A DNA stretch of 64,000 nucleotides, taken from assembly GCA_013141435.1 (NCBI GenBank), contig JABFQZ010000032.1:41474-105473 (forward strand), in the 5' to 3' direction. The notes beneath the pieces are model-generated. The model saw only the letters and a program-made list of their open reading frames with translations, searched no databases and was not told the DNA's origin. The position numbers and the translations under genes are program-made. Source of the stretch: Ferruginibacter sp. Its GTDB lineage: Bacteria > Bacteroidota > Bacteroidia > Chitinophagales > Chitinophagaceae. Of this stretch, positions 25,549-34,019 are shown in pieces (position 1 is the stretch's first letter; each line of letters opens with the position of its first letter).

Positions 25549-26853
25549 TTAGCACCGCTTAATGTCTGCACCCAAAGCTCTTAATCTGGTATCAATATTT
25601 TCATAGCCCCTGTCTATCTGTTCTATATTTTGTATTGTGCTTTTCCCATCGGCACTAAGGGCTGCAATAAGCAATGCCACACCAGCTCTAATATCCGGAC
25701 TACTCATTGTTATTCCACGTAGTTGTTTTTCTCTTTCTAATCCTATCACTACAGCTCTGTGTGGATCACAAAGAATAATTTGTGCTCCCATTTCTATCAA
25801 CTTATCTGTAAAAAACAAACGGCTTTCAAACATTTTTTGATGTATCAATACACTACCATGCGCTTGTATTGCTGTTACTAGTACAATGCTCAATAAATCT
25901 GGTGTAAAGCCAGGCCAAGGGTTGTCGTATATGGTTAAAACACCTCCGTCCAAAAATTTTGTTATTTCATATTTATCTTGTGCAGGTACATGTATATCAT
26001 CTCCAACAATATTTATTTCAATACCTAGTTGTCTAAATTTTTCTGGTATTATCCCTAACTCCGCCACAGCTGCATTTTTTATGGTTATACTACCATGAGT
26101 CATTGCTGCAAGCCCTATAAAACTACCAATTTCTATCATATCGGGTAGCATGGTATGTGTAGTGCCGCTTAATTTAACCACACCTACAATGGTTAGCATA
26201 TTGCTTCCTATACCTACAATATTTGCGCCCATTCGTACAAGCATTTTACAAAGTTGCTGTATATATGGTTCATAAGCTGCATTATATATAGTAGTTGTAC
26301 CATCTGCAAGTACTGCTGCCATCAAAATATTGGCAGTGCCAGTTACACTAGGCTCATCTAAAAGCATGTAGCACCCTTTTAGCTCATTTGCTTGTAATGC
26401 AAAAAAGCCAGTATTGCTATTATACGAAAAACTTGCACCAAGTTTTTCAAATCCAATAATATGAGTATCTAATCTTCTACGTCCTATTTTATCGCCACCA
26501 GGTTTAGGTAAATAAGCTTTTTTAAATCTGGCCAGCAATGGGCCAGCAAGCATCACAGAGCCTCTAAGCCTACCACTTTTCTTAAAATACTCTTCGCTTT
26601 GCAAATATTCTACATCTACATCATCAGCTCTAAATTTATAACTATTTGAGCCAATTTTTTCTACACTCACATTCATCTCTTGCAATAGTTCTATCAATAA
26701 ATTTACATCAATAATATTGGGTATATTATGTATTTCTATTGGTTCAGATGTTAGCAATACTGCACTTAGTATTTGAAGAGCTTCATTTTTTGCACCTTGT
26801 GGCGTTATTTCTCCATTTAATTTATTGCCCCCAATTACTTCAAAAGTTGCCAT
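25549..26853 (-). CDS. murA: UDP-N-acetylglucosamine 1-carboxyvinyltransferase MurA (Asp in place of active-site Cys)
   Basis: 434 residues from the ATG at 26853; an upstream in-frame ATG (26904) would place a -7 promoter box inside the gene and is rejected. MurA uses PEP and UDP-GlcNAc in the first committed step of peptidoglycan synthesis. K22 in the KNEAL motif is kept. The loop that in E. coli reads PGGC115..G here reads PKPGGDKIGRRRLDTH, so Asp121 replaces the Cys that fosfomycin alkylates. The same substitution is known in naturally fosfomycin-resistant MurA enzymes. Length and all other blocks are normal (SPDIRAGVALLIAAL, EQIDRGYENID). Confidence 0.97.
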   Translation of the reverse strand: MATFEVIGGNKLNGEITPQGAKNEALQILSAVLLTSEPIEIHNIPNIIDVNLLIELLQEMNVSVEKIGSNSYKFRADDVDVEYLQSEEYFKKSGRLRGSVMLAGPLLARFKKAYLPKPGGDKIGRRRLDTHIIGFEKLGASFSYNSNTGFFALQANELKGCYMLLDEPSVTGTANILMAAVLADGTTTIYNAAYEPYIQQLCKMLVRMGANIVGIGSNMLTIVGVVKLSGTTHTMLPDMIEIGSFIGLAAMTHGSITIKNAAVAELGIIPEKFRQLGIEINIVGDDIHVPAQDKYEITKFLDGGVLTIYDNPWPGFTPDLLSIVLVTAIQAHGSVLIHQKMFESRLFFTDKLIEMGAQIILCDPHRAVVIGLEREKQLRGITMSSPDIRAGVALLIAALSADGKSTIQNIEQIDRGYENIDTRLRALGADIKRC

Positions 26854-26867
26854 AAGATATATTTTTA

Positions 26868-26875
26868 CAAAAATA
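26868..26875 (-). promoter_or_regulatory. -7 promoter element of murA
   Basis: On the minus strand TATTTTTG matches TAnnTTTG and ends 14 nt before the murA ATG at 26853. It lies inside the longer alternative frame and thus supports the shorter start. Confidence 0.6.
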
Positions 26876-26890
26876 GTTTCATTTTTATAT

Positions 26891-26920
26891 AAAAAAACCG
26901 GCAAGCTAAAAACTTGCCGG
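26891..26920 (-). terminator. Intrinsic terminator after the DUF4290 gene
   Basis: CCGGCAAG (26898-26905) pairs with CTTGCCGG (26913-26920), loop 7 nt. On the minus strand it is followed by seven T residues. It separates the DUF4290 gene from the murA promoter. Confidence 0.95.
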
Positions 26921-26940
26921 AATTGTTATGTACAAAAAAA

Positions 26941-27708
26941 CTAAAACCGTTTTTTAAAATTTCTATTGTTATTATTGTTGTTATTATTGTTTCTTGGGTC
27001 TCTATTACTTGTTTGCCCAGCTTGAGCAGATGCAGAATTGGTTCTAGAATTGTTATTTCTATTATTATTGTTGGTTCTATTATCTCTACTGCCAAAATTT
27101 TTGCGATACTGATTTCTTCCAGCACCATATTCATCTCTTTCGGCTCTCTGATTGGTGTGTTTTACAAAAGGACGATTGTTAAAAGCCAATTCGCCATTAG
27201 TCATATCGCTTAATTCGTTCTGAATATTATCATCATGCACCAATTCGTTGTGCCAATTGCTATAAGTAAGTTTCATGTAATAAGCAATTGAGTTTGCAAA
27301 ACCTTGTTTTTTCTCAGGGTTTTCTTCTGTCAAAGCTTTATTAATTATTACTTCAATGTTTTTACCAAGATGATTAAATTTTGGATACTTTTTTGGATAA
27401 CCCAATACCTCAGGTTTTGCTTTTAATGTTTCTCTAGTAGGTATTGAATATGGACTTTCTACTTCAAGTTTAAAGTCGCTTATTAAAAAAAGATGATCCC
27501 ATAATTTATGCCTAAAATCATCTACATTTTTTAAATGTGGATTTAAAAAGCCCATGAGTTCAATTAAAGCATTTGCATTTTTTTGTCTTTCTTGCTTATC
27601 TTCTAAGGTGAGTAAATACTCTACCATTTTTTGAATATGTCTGCCGTACTCCCTCATAGTAAGGTGGTTTCTGGTAGTATTATATTCCATGTTCTCTACA
27701 TTCATCAT
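26941..27708 (-). CDS. DUF4290-family protein with Asn/Arg-rich tail
   Basis: 256 residues from the ATG at 27708. The frame continues upstream into the helicase gene, but a -7 box TATATTTG ends 5 nt before 27708. Residues ~7-185 match the DUF4290 family of Bacteroidota (NTTRNHLTMREYGRHIQKMV, then FRHKLWDHLFLISDF). The last ~75 residues are low-complexity, dominated by Asn, Arg and Gly with long AAT/AAC runs, ending FKKRF. Such tails often bind RNA. It lies 64 nt downstream of a DEAD-box helicase with a similar tail. Function unknown. Confidence 0.9.
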   Translation of the reverse strand: MMNVENMEYNTTRNHLTMREYGRHIQKMVEYLLTLEDKQERQKNANALIELMGFLNPHLKNVDDFRHKLWDHLFLISDFKLEVESPYSIPTRETLKAKPEVLGYPKKYPKFNHLGKNIEVIINKALTEENPEKKQGFANSIAYYMKLTYSNWHNELVHDDNIQNELSDMTNGELAFNNRPFVKHTNQRAERDEYGAGRNQYRKNFGSRDNRTNNNNRNNNSRTNSASAQAGQTSNRDPRNNNNNNNNNRNFKKRF

Positions 27709-27713
27709 AAGTA

Positions 27714-27721
27714 CAAATATA
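27714..27721 (-). promoter_or_regulatory. -7 promoter element 5 nt before the DUF4290 start
   Basis: The minus strand reads TATATTTG, then TACTT, then two ATG codons in a row. The near-zero leader fits the pattern seen at 12.4, 13.2 and 17.5 kb. Confidence 0.6.
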
Positions 27722-27772
27722 TGTTTTTGTATGTATTTTAATTTTAAAAATTTACTTTTATATATGCAAAAA

Positions 27773-29083
27773 CTACCTTCTTCCGCTATATCCACTACTA
27801 TATTCTTTACGTTCGCCATTGCTACCATATTTTGGCCTACCAGTATTGCCACCGTTTCGTACAGCACCACCAGCATTATTGCCGCCACGTTGTTGCCTTG
27901 GTGGCCTTGCTTGTTGTTTTGGTCTGCCTTGTATGCCATTAAAAACCACATGGTATGGGTGATTACTGTTTACAGGAATTTGCTTACCAATTAATTTATG
28001 AATATCTCTTAAGCATTCGGTTTCTTCGGCTTCGCAAAAAGAAAACGAAATACCACTTGCCCCAGCCCTACCAGTACGCCCAATACGGTGTACATAAGTT
28101 TCAGACACATCGGGCAGCTCGTAGTTTATTACATGTGTAAGGTCATCTACATCTATACCTCTGGCAGCAATATCAGTTGCTACCAAAATACGTGTGGTTC
28201 TATTTTTAAAATTAGATAAAGCCCTTTGCCTATTATTTTGCGATTTATTGCCATGTATAGCCTCGGCAGTAATACCAAGTTTTATTAAGTCTTTTACTAC
28301 TTTATCGGCACCATGTTTGGTACGGGTAAATACCAAAGCAGTTTCAATAGATTTGTCAGACAAAATAAATGCAAGTAATGATGCTTTGTTTTGTTTTTCT
28401 ACATAATATAATGATTGGGTAATGGTTTCAGCTGTAGATGATACAGGAGTAACCTCTACTTTTTCGGGGTTAGAAAGAATACTATTTGCCAAAGATTGTA
28501 TTTCGTTTGGCATAGTAGCAGAAAAAAACAAAGTTTGTCTTTTTACTGGCAATTTGGTAATTACTCTTTTTACATCATGCACAAAACCCATATCCAACAT
28601 ACGATCTGCTTCGTCTAATACAAAAATTTCTACCTCTCTCAAATTTATAAACCCTTGGTTCATCAAATCTAATAAACGACCTGGTGTAGCTACTAAAATA
28701 TCTACGCCTCTGCGGAGTTCGTTTACTTGTGGCCCTTGGTTTACACCACCAAATATTACAAGGTTTCTAAGACGAATATGAGCACCGTAAGCGTTAAAAC
28801 TTTCTTGTATTTGTATAGCAAGCTCCCTTGTAGGTGTAAGTATAAGTGCACGTATAGGCCGCTGCCCAGCACTTTGCATGGTTTTTGGTTTTGCCAATAA
28901 TTGCAGCATCGGTATTGCAAAAGCTGCTGTTTTTCCTGTACCAGTTTGCGCACATCCTAGCAAATCCTTGCCTGCTAAAATATGTGGTATAGCACCTTGT
29001 TGTATAGGTGTAGGTTTTGTGTAACCTTCTGTATCAAGCGCATCTAATATGGGCTTAATTAAATTTAAGTCTGTAAATAACAA
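27773..29083 (-). CDS. DEAD-box ATP-dependent RNA helicase, RhlE type
   Basis: 436 residues. The Q motif (KPTPIQQGAIPHIL), Walker A (AQTGTGKTAAFA), PTRELAIQ, GGVNQGPQ, the DEAD box (VLDEADRMLDMGF), SAT, and motifs IV-VI (HGNKSQNNRQRAL, ATDIAARGIDVDD, HRIGRTGRAG) are in order. The C-terminal ~65 residues are Gly/Arg/Asn-rich, an RNA-binding extension. It unwinds short RNA duplexes and in related bacteria acts in ribosome assembly or cold adaptation. It has a leader of about 150 nt if the promoter at 29242-29249 is used. Confidence 0.96.
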   Translation of the reverse strand: MLFTDLNLIKPILDALDTEGYTKPTPIQQGAIPHILAGKDLLGCAQTGTGKTAAFAIPMLQLLAKPKTMQSAGQRPIRALILTPTRELAIQIQESFNAYGAHIRLRNLVIFGGVNQGPQVNELRRGVDILVATPGRLLDLMNQGFINLREVEIFVLDEADRMLDMGFVHDVKRVITKLPVKRQTLFFSATMPNEIQSLANSILSNPEKVEVTPVSSTAETITQSLYYVEKQNKASLLAFILSDKSIETALVFTRTKHGADKVVKDLIKLGITAEAIHGNKSQNNRQRALSNFKNRTTRILVATDIAARGIDVDDLTHVINYELPDVSETYVHRIGRTGRAGASGISFSFCEAEETECLRDIHKLIGKQIPVNSNHPYHVVFNGIQGRPKQQARPPRQQRGGNNAGGAVRNGGNTGRPKYGSNGERKEYSSGYSGRR

Positions 29084-29438
29084 AATATGTTGTTTTAAAA
29101 AATGAGTGCGGAAATGAAGCTAAACTTCATCACTAAAAAATGGAGAAATGCCTTTGTTCTCAAAGCATCTTATTGGGGAAATGTATAAAAAATCTACAAT
29201 AAATATCCGGGCTTTTAACGCCGCTTGTTAATGAACTTTTTCAAAGGTAAGGTTTTTTATTGGTAACCGTTGATAAAAGTATAAATCCAATATTCACCTC
29301 AATAGTAGAAAGTACTAATAATTTGTTTACGAATTTCCAGTTATAAAAAAAAGCATCAATAATCTAAACCTATCAGCAATTTTGTCATGGTTTTTTTAGA
29401 TGGAACAGTTTTTGCCTTTTTATAAACCAATTAAGCAA
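29084..29438. other. Divergent intergenic region between helicase and clpP
   Basis: About 355 bp with no gene. On the minus strand it holds a TAccTTTG -7 box (29242-29249) and, within the predicted helicase leader, a hairpin ATGAAG/CTTCAT at 29114-29130. On the plus strand it leads into the clpP promoter. Confidence 0.6.
29242..29249 (-). promoter_or_regulatory. Candidate -7 element of the DEAD-box helicase gene
   Basis: The minus strand reads TACCTTTG, a full TAnnTTTG match, about 158 nt before the helicase ATG. No convincing -33 was seen. Confidence 0.4.
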
Positions 29439-29446
29439 TATATTTG
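29439..29446 (+). promoter_or_regulatory. -7 promoter element of clpP
   Basis: TATATTTG ends 18 nt before the ATG at 29465. The box contains the TTG codon (29444) that a naive gene caller would take as a start, which argues for the ATG. Confidence 0.65.
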
Positions 29447-29464
29447 CCATCTAATTTATATACA

Positions 29465-30202
29465 ATGAATTTTTCGCAAGAATTTGAAAAATATGCCATT
29501 AAACACAAAGGCATAAACAGCAACACACTTAGTGGTTATAATAAAATAAATGCAAAGCAGTTCAATACCCAAAATACACTTGCAGAATGGGGCAATATTA
29601 CAAACCTTACGCCCAATATTATCGAAGAGCGACCAATGAACGTAGCAGTAATGGATGTTTACAGCCGATTGATGATGGATAGAATAATATTTTTGGGCTA
29701 CCCCATAAACGACGAAGTAGCCAATATTGTAACCGCACAATTATTATTTTTAGAAAGTACCGATAGGCATAGAGACATACAAATGTATATAAACTGCCCG
29801 GGCGGTGGCGTATATGCAGGCTTAGGTATGTACGATACCATGCAATTTATTACGCCAGATATAGCAACAATATGCACTGGTATGGCAGCAAGCATGGGGC
29901 AAGTACTTATGTGTGCAGGTGCCAAAGGTAAGCGTACCGCACTTAAGCATAGCCGTATAATGATGCACCAACCAAGCGCAGGCGCATCGGGCCAAGCAAG
30001 CGATGTAGCCATTACAGTGAGCGAAGTAAAAAAAGTAAAACAAGAACTATACGAAATTATTTCATTGCATACAGGTCAATCGGTAGATAAAATTGCCGAA
30101 GATTGTACCAGAGATAAATGGATGACAGCAACCGAAGCAAAAGAATACGGACTTGTAGATGAAGTGCTTTTGATAAATGCACGCAAGCAAAAAAAAGATT
30201 AG
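29465..30202 (+). CDS. clpP: ATP-dependent Clp protease proteolytic subunit, first copy
   Basis: 245 residues from the ATG at 29465. The catalytic triad is complete: Ser143 in GMAASMGQVL, His168 in RIMMHQPSAG, Asp217 in CTRDKWM. The body has the standard ClpP signatures YSRLMMDRIIFLG, INCPGGGVYAGLGMYDTMQ and the C-terminal AKEYGLVDEVL. The 60-residue N-terminal part is longer than in E. coli, a common feature of Bacteroidota ClpP with a propeptide. It forms tetradecamers that work with ClpX or ClpA, neither encoded here. The second clpP follows after 158 nt. Confidence 0.97.
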   Translation: MNFSQEFEKYAIKHKGINSNTLSGYNKINAKQFNTQNTLAEWGNITNLTPNIIEERPMNVAVMDVYSRLMMDRIIFLGYPINDEVANIVTAQLLFLESTDRHRDIQMYINCPGGGVYAGLGMYDTMQFITPDIATICTGMAASMGQVLMCAGAKGKRTALKHSRIMMHQPSAGASGQASDVAITVSEVKKVKQELYEIISLHTGQSVDKIAEDCTRDKWMTATEAKEYGLVDEVLLINARKQKKD

Positions 30203-30206
30203 CACC

Positions 30207-30239
30207 CTTGGGCTAAAAAGCCTTTGGCTTATTAGCCCA
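30207..30239 (+). other. Long hairpin between the two clpP genes
   Basis: Outer arms TTGGGCTAA (30207-30215) and TTAGCCCAA (30231-30239), inner stem AAGCC/GGCTT around a TTT loop, with one A-A mismatch. There is no T-tract after it, so it may act as an RNA processing or stability element. Confidence 0.7.
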
Positions 30240-30360
30240 ACAAAAACAACATCTTTGGGCAGCAGCATTGGCGTCGCACATTTCAACATTAGTACAATAT
30301 GCATCAAAAAAAGCAAAAAATAACACAATTAAAATATAAAACCCTTAACAAATAATAAAA

Positions 30361-30984
30361 ATGAACCTCCATTATAAATCTACACAGCAAAACGACGACG
30401 ACGATACCCCAAAAGACTTGCCCGAAAACTCTATGGAAAAAATGATGAGTGGCTACCAATTTGATAAAAAATTTATAGAGCAACGCAAAATATTTTTGTG
30501 GGGAGCAGTAGATGATAAAAGTGCAAAAGATATTACCAACCGCTTAATGTATTTAGAAGCCATAAACCCTGGTAAAGAAATAACTTTTTACATAAACAGC
30601 CCTGGCGGAGTAGTTACCAGTGGTATGGTTATATACGATACCATGCAAATGATAAGCAGCCCAGTAAGTACAGTATGCATGGGCATGGCAGCAAGTATGG
30701 GCAGTATTTTGCTAAGTGGTGGTCAAAAAGGAAAACGTTTTATTTTTCCTAGCGGAGAGGTAATGATACACCAACCAAGCGGCGGCGGTCAAGGTGTAAG
30801 TGCCGATTTAGAAATTATGGCCATACAAATGCAAAAAGTAAAAGAAATGGGTGCTAATGTATTAGCTAAAAACTGTGGCAAAACCCAAGCACAAATAATG
30901 AAAGATTTTGATAGAGATTATTGGATGAATGCACAAGAGTCTGTAGCATATGGCATTGTAGATGCAGTTATAGATAAATTATAA
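30361..30984 (+). CDS. clpP: ATP-dependent Clp protease proteolytic subunit, second copy
   Basis: 207 residues. The triad is complete: Ser112 in GMAASMGSILL, His137 in EVMIHQPSGG, Asp186 in FDRDYWM. The N-terminus has an Asp-rich stretch (QQNDDDDTPKD) and is unlike that of the first copy; overall identity of the two is moderate, so this is an old paralogue rather than a recent duplication. The neighbouring arrangement resembles other bacteria with ClpP1/ClpP2, which may form mixed rings. It is followed by tRNA-Arg on the other strand. Confidence 0.96.
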   Translation: MNLHYKSTQQNDDDDTPKDLPENSMEKMMSGYQFDKKFIEQRKIFLWGAVDDKSAKDITNRLMYLEAINPGKEITFYINSPGGVVTSGMVIYDTMQMISSPVSTVCMGMAASMGSILLSGGQKGKRFIFPSGEVMIHQPSGGGQGVSADLEIMAIQMQKVKEMGANVLAKNCGKTQAQIMKDFDRDYWMNAQESVAYGIVDAVIDKL

Positions 30985-31037
30985 TTGCAAAATATAAAAC
31001 TAATAACAATTTTGTATAACAAATCAGGTAATACAAG

Positions 31038-31109
31038 TGGTCCCGCCAAGAATCGAACTTGGATCTAAAGTTTAGGAAACTTCTATTCTATCCATTGAAC
31101 TACGGGACC
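31038..31109 (-). tRNA. tRNA-Arg (anticodon CCT)
   Basis: 72 nt on the minus strand. Acceptor GGTCCCG pairs with CGGGACC, discriminator A. The anticodon loop TTCCTAA gives CCT, flanked by the stem GAAGT/ACTTT (one G.U). The T-arm reads GTTCGATTC. CCA is not encoded. Confidence 0.96.
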
Positions 31110-31216
31110 ATTAAAAACTCATTTTTGGAATGCAAAAGTAAGGTTTTCCAAAAATCTTAAATCAAAAATATTAATTTAGTTGCAAGCCATTATCTTCGCA
31201 GCCCAAAATATACAAT

Positions 31217-31873
31217 ATGAAATGGTTAAATACCGTAATTAAATATCGCCTCTTGTTAGGGTTTTTATTTTTAGCTCTAGCTATTTTTGTAAATATCCAA
31301 ACAAGTTTTTGGCCATCTTTTATTTTGTATTTTGTAGCAGTAGTGCTAATTGCAGGTCATTTTTTATTCGGACCAATGCGCCTTATTCAAGCACACATGG
31401 AAGCTGGAGATATGGATACTGCAAAAAAAGTTGTAAACTCTATTACTTTTCCACAGTTGCTTATTAAGCCAATGCGATCTGTTTATCATACCATAAAAGG
31501 CAACTTAGCTATGGTAGATCAAGATTATAACACAGCCGAAACTCACATGAAAAAAAGTATTGAGTTGGGCGGCGGCGCACTTACCAAACAAGCCGAAGGG
31601 CCAAATAAATTACAACTAGGTATGCTTTCTATGCAAAAAGGAAACAGCAAAGAAGCCGAAGCTTATATACGTCAAGCTATACGTGCAGGCTTGCCCGATA
31701 ATGAAAATAATGCTGCAGCATATTTACAACTTTGCTCTATAATGATGAACAAGCGTGAGTTTAGGGCTGCTAAAGAATATTTTAGAAAAGCAAAAGGCTT
31801 TAAACCAACCACACCACAAATTGTAGATCAAATAAAGCAAATAGAAAAATATATTGGCAGAATGCCAGGGTAA
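31217..31873 (+). CDS. TPR-containing membrane protein
   Basis: 218 residues. Two hydrophobic helices at the N-terminus (about 10-55) are followed by TPR-like helical repeats at 60-210 (MEAGDMDTAKKVVNSI, NTAETHMKKSIELG, KEAEAYIRQAIRAG, REFRAAKEYFRKAKGF). The soluble part probably faces the cytoplasm or periplasm as a scaffold. A TATCTTCG box upstream resembles a -7 element. Unknown function. Confidence 0.88.
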   Translation: MKWLNTVIKYRLLLGFLFLALAIFVNIQTSFWPSFILYFVAVVLIAGHFLFGPMRLIQAHMEAGDMDTAKKVVNSITFPQLLIKPMRSVYHTIKGNLAMVDQDYNTAETHMKKSIELGGGALTKQAEGPNKLQLGMLSMQKGNSKEAEAYIRQAIRAGLPDNENNAAAYLQLCSIMMNKREFRAAKEYFRKAKGFKPTTPQIVDQIKQIEKYIGRMPG

Positions 31874-31924
31874 AGGCATACAATTTTTAAAGCTTAAGCA
31901 AAAGGTATTAAATAAATTGAACAG

Positions 31925-32380
31925 TTAAAATAGTTCTTTCACTTTTTTAAATCGATAATCAAAAATCTCTTTCAATTGGGCTTTTACAAACAGCGTATTG
32001 GCAATATCACCCAAAAACCAAAAGGGTAATTTATAATGCACAAGATCCGTCATTTCCACACCATCTTTTACTACTTTAAAATGATGTTGGTGATGCCACA
32101 TGGTATAAGGGCCAAAGCGTTGTTCATCTACAAAAAACTTATGATGCTCCACATGTGTAATCTCTGTCATCCAATAAAGTGGAATGCCAAGAATAGGGTG
32201 CACTTTGTATTCTATCACTTGCCCAGCATACATTACACCAAGGTTTTCTGATAATATTTTAAACTTTAATTTATCAGGTGTTATTTTAGAAAGATTAACA
32301 GGGCTACTAAAAAACGCCCAAGCTTTTTCTATACTTATCGGTAAAAATTGTACTGTTTTAAGGTTATATACTTTGCTCAT
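31925..32380 (-). CDS. SRPBCC (START-like) ligand-binding protein
   Basis: 151 residues. The pattern QFLPISIEKAWAFFSSPVNLSKITP at the start and the C-terminal LKEIFDYRFKKVKELF fit the SRPBCC/polyketide-cyclase-like fold of small hydrophobic-cavity proteins. A His-rich segment (MWHHQHHFKVV) lies in the centre. It follows the AMP ligase of the lipid operon by 65 nt on the same strand, so it could be the last member of that unit. Ligand unknown. Confidence 0.82.
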   Translation of the reverse strand: MSKVYNLKTVQFLPISIEKAWAFFSSPVNLSKITPDKLKFKILSENLGVMYAGQVIEYKVHPILGIPLYWMTEITHVEHHKFFVDEQRFGPYTMWHHQHHFKVVKDGVEMTDLVHYKLPFWFLGDIANTLFVKAQLKEIFDYRFKKVKELF

Positions 32381-32445
32381 TATTTTTTGTTGAGTATTTT
32401 TTTTCTAAAGTACGTGAAAACGATAAACTAAGATGTAAAAGTAAT

Positions 32446-33981
32446 TTATTTGGGTAAATACATTAGTTTCAATTTGTCGTAATCAATTTTAGAATGATGT
32501 CTTGGATCTCTTGGCATTTTGTTTATGAACGAAATGTTTTCAATGCCTAATTTTTTTACAGCAGCAATAAGATTTTTTTTGTTGGCATTTTTGTTTATTT
32601 CTACAATAGCCAATAGTTTTTCACTTTGTTTTATTATGGTTGCAATGTTTACACCTGCAATGGCTTGTAAATTATTTTCGTAAAAAAGTGTAGAGATAAT
32701 TTTTCCATTATCATTTATAAGTGTACTACACCTGCCCGTAAAATAAAGGTTACCTTCTTTTGAAAGATATCCACTGTCGCCTGTGCGGTGCCAGCATGTA
32801 TTGCCTATAAATATTTTGGTACGCTTTACGGCTGCTTCATTGTGCAAATATTGTTGTACCACATGCTTACCACTTACTAAAATTTCTCCAATTGTATTGT
32901 AGGCGTGGCAGTCTTTTTCTAATGCTGCTTCATTGGCATACTCGGCAGGTGCATCAGTAATATTTAAAATCTTTATAGCAACACAATGGTGCGGTACACC
33001 AGTATTTATGCCTGCTTGTTGCAATCCATTATTGCTATTTATCAGGTCAATAATATTAATAGCACTTATTGGTTCTGCTTCTGTGGAACCATACACAGCT
33101 ACTACTTGCGTGTGCGAAAATGCAGTATATAGCACTTTTGCATCATCAATAAAAACAGTAGCACCACCAGTAAATATTTTTTGCAAATGTGGTAATGAAA
33201 TATGGTGTGCAGTACAATACAATGCCAATTGTTTTAATAAAAATGGCGAACCTACAGCCCTGTTTATTTTGTTGGTTTGTAGTTGTTTTATAATAAGCGA
33301 TTCTTTTAGTGTGGCAGGCTTTCTTGCATTATAGTTTGCAATAACAGATGTACAACCTGCACCAAGATTTATAAGTAATACAATGGGCAAAGCACAAAGG
33401 TCTATATCATTTTCGGTAGGCTTAATAATTTCTTTTAAGGCTATAAATTGATGGTACAAAATATCGTGTGTGCGTATAGCGGCCTTGGGCAAGCCAGTGC
33501 TACCCGTGGTAAAAGTAATGAGTGCAACATCGCTTGGTTTTACAAAAGGGGGTTTAAATATTTTCGATGTATGATTGCGATATGTTGTACCCAACTTGAT
33601 TGGGATTTTGCGTAGCTCACTAGAAAATTGTGCAACAATTTTTGCTTTCCAAGTGCCGATAAAGGCATTGCATTGTGCAAGCTTACAACTTTCTTCCATT
33701 CTTTTTTTACTTACCCATTCATCTAAAAAAATTACAGTAGCACCTATTTTAAATAAGGCTAGCAGTATTCTGTATAGTTCAATGCTCATGGGTACAAATA
33801 GCAATACTTTATGGCCTTGTTGTATACCGCATTGTTGAAAATGTATTGCGGTAGCATGAATATCCGCTGCAAGCTGTGAAAAGCTAATTGACTGCTCTTT
33901 GTGAATGATTGCAACTTTATGCGGATGTGCTTTTGCCGCAGCTAAAAAAAAGTAAATGATATTATCTTCTTGTGTATTCAT
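32446..33981 (-). CDS. AMP-dependent ligase, OleC/acyl-CoA-synthetase-like
   Basis: 511 residues. The adenylate-forming motifs are present: TFTTGSTGLPKAAI (P-loop at 158-166), then LPIVLLINLGAG, GSPFLLKQL, VYGSTEAEPIS, WHRTGDSGYLS, and the C-terminal Lys in HHSKIDYDKLK. The TEAEPIS and SPFLL patterns are closer to the OleC-like beta-lactone synthetases than to standard acyl-CoA ligases. It activates a carboxylic acid (probably a fatty acid or its derivative) as an acyl-AMP. It is the distal enzyme of the UbiA/dikinase/BtaA operon; its role there is unknown. Confidence 0.88.
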   Translation of the reverse strand: MNTQEDNIIYFFLAAAKAHPHKVAIIHKEQSISFSQLAADIHATAIHFQQCGIQQGHKVLLFVPMSIELYRILLALFKIGATVIFLDEWVSKKRMEESCKLAQCNAFIGTWKAKIVAQFSSELRKIPIKLGTTYRNHTSKIFKPPFVKPSDVALITFTTGSTGLPKAAIRTHDILYHQFIALKEIIKPTENDIDLCALPIVLLINLGAGCTSVIANYNARKPATLKESLIIKQLQTNKINRAVGSPFLLKQLALYCTAHHISLPHLQKIFTGGATVFIDDAKVLYTAFSHTQVVAVYGSTEAEPISAINIIDLINSNNGLQQAGINTGVPHHCVAIKILNITDAPAEYANEAALEKDCHAYNTIGEILVSGKHVVQQYLHNEAAVKRTKIFIGNTCWHRTGDSGYLSKEGNLYFTGRCSTLINDNGKIISTLFYENNLQAIAGVNIATIIKQSEKLLAIVEINKNANKKNLIAAVKKLGIENISFINKMPRDPRHHSKIDYDKLKLMYLPK

Positions 33982-34000
33982 TCGCTAAAATCTTCGAGTT

Positions 34001-34019
34001 CCTTCTCCTTTTGAGAAGG
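34001..34019. repeat. Palindromic motif CCTTCTC-N5-GAGAAGG
   Basis: A perfect 7-bp inverted repeat followed on the plus strand by GTTGGGATGAGG. I recall this composite motif from many Bacteroidota intergenic regions. It lies in the 66-bp gap between the GNAT and AMP-ligase genes. Its dispersed nature cannot be shown from this window. Confidence 0.5.
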
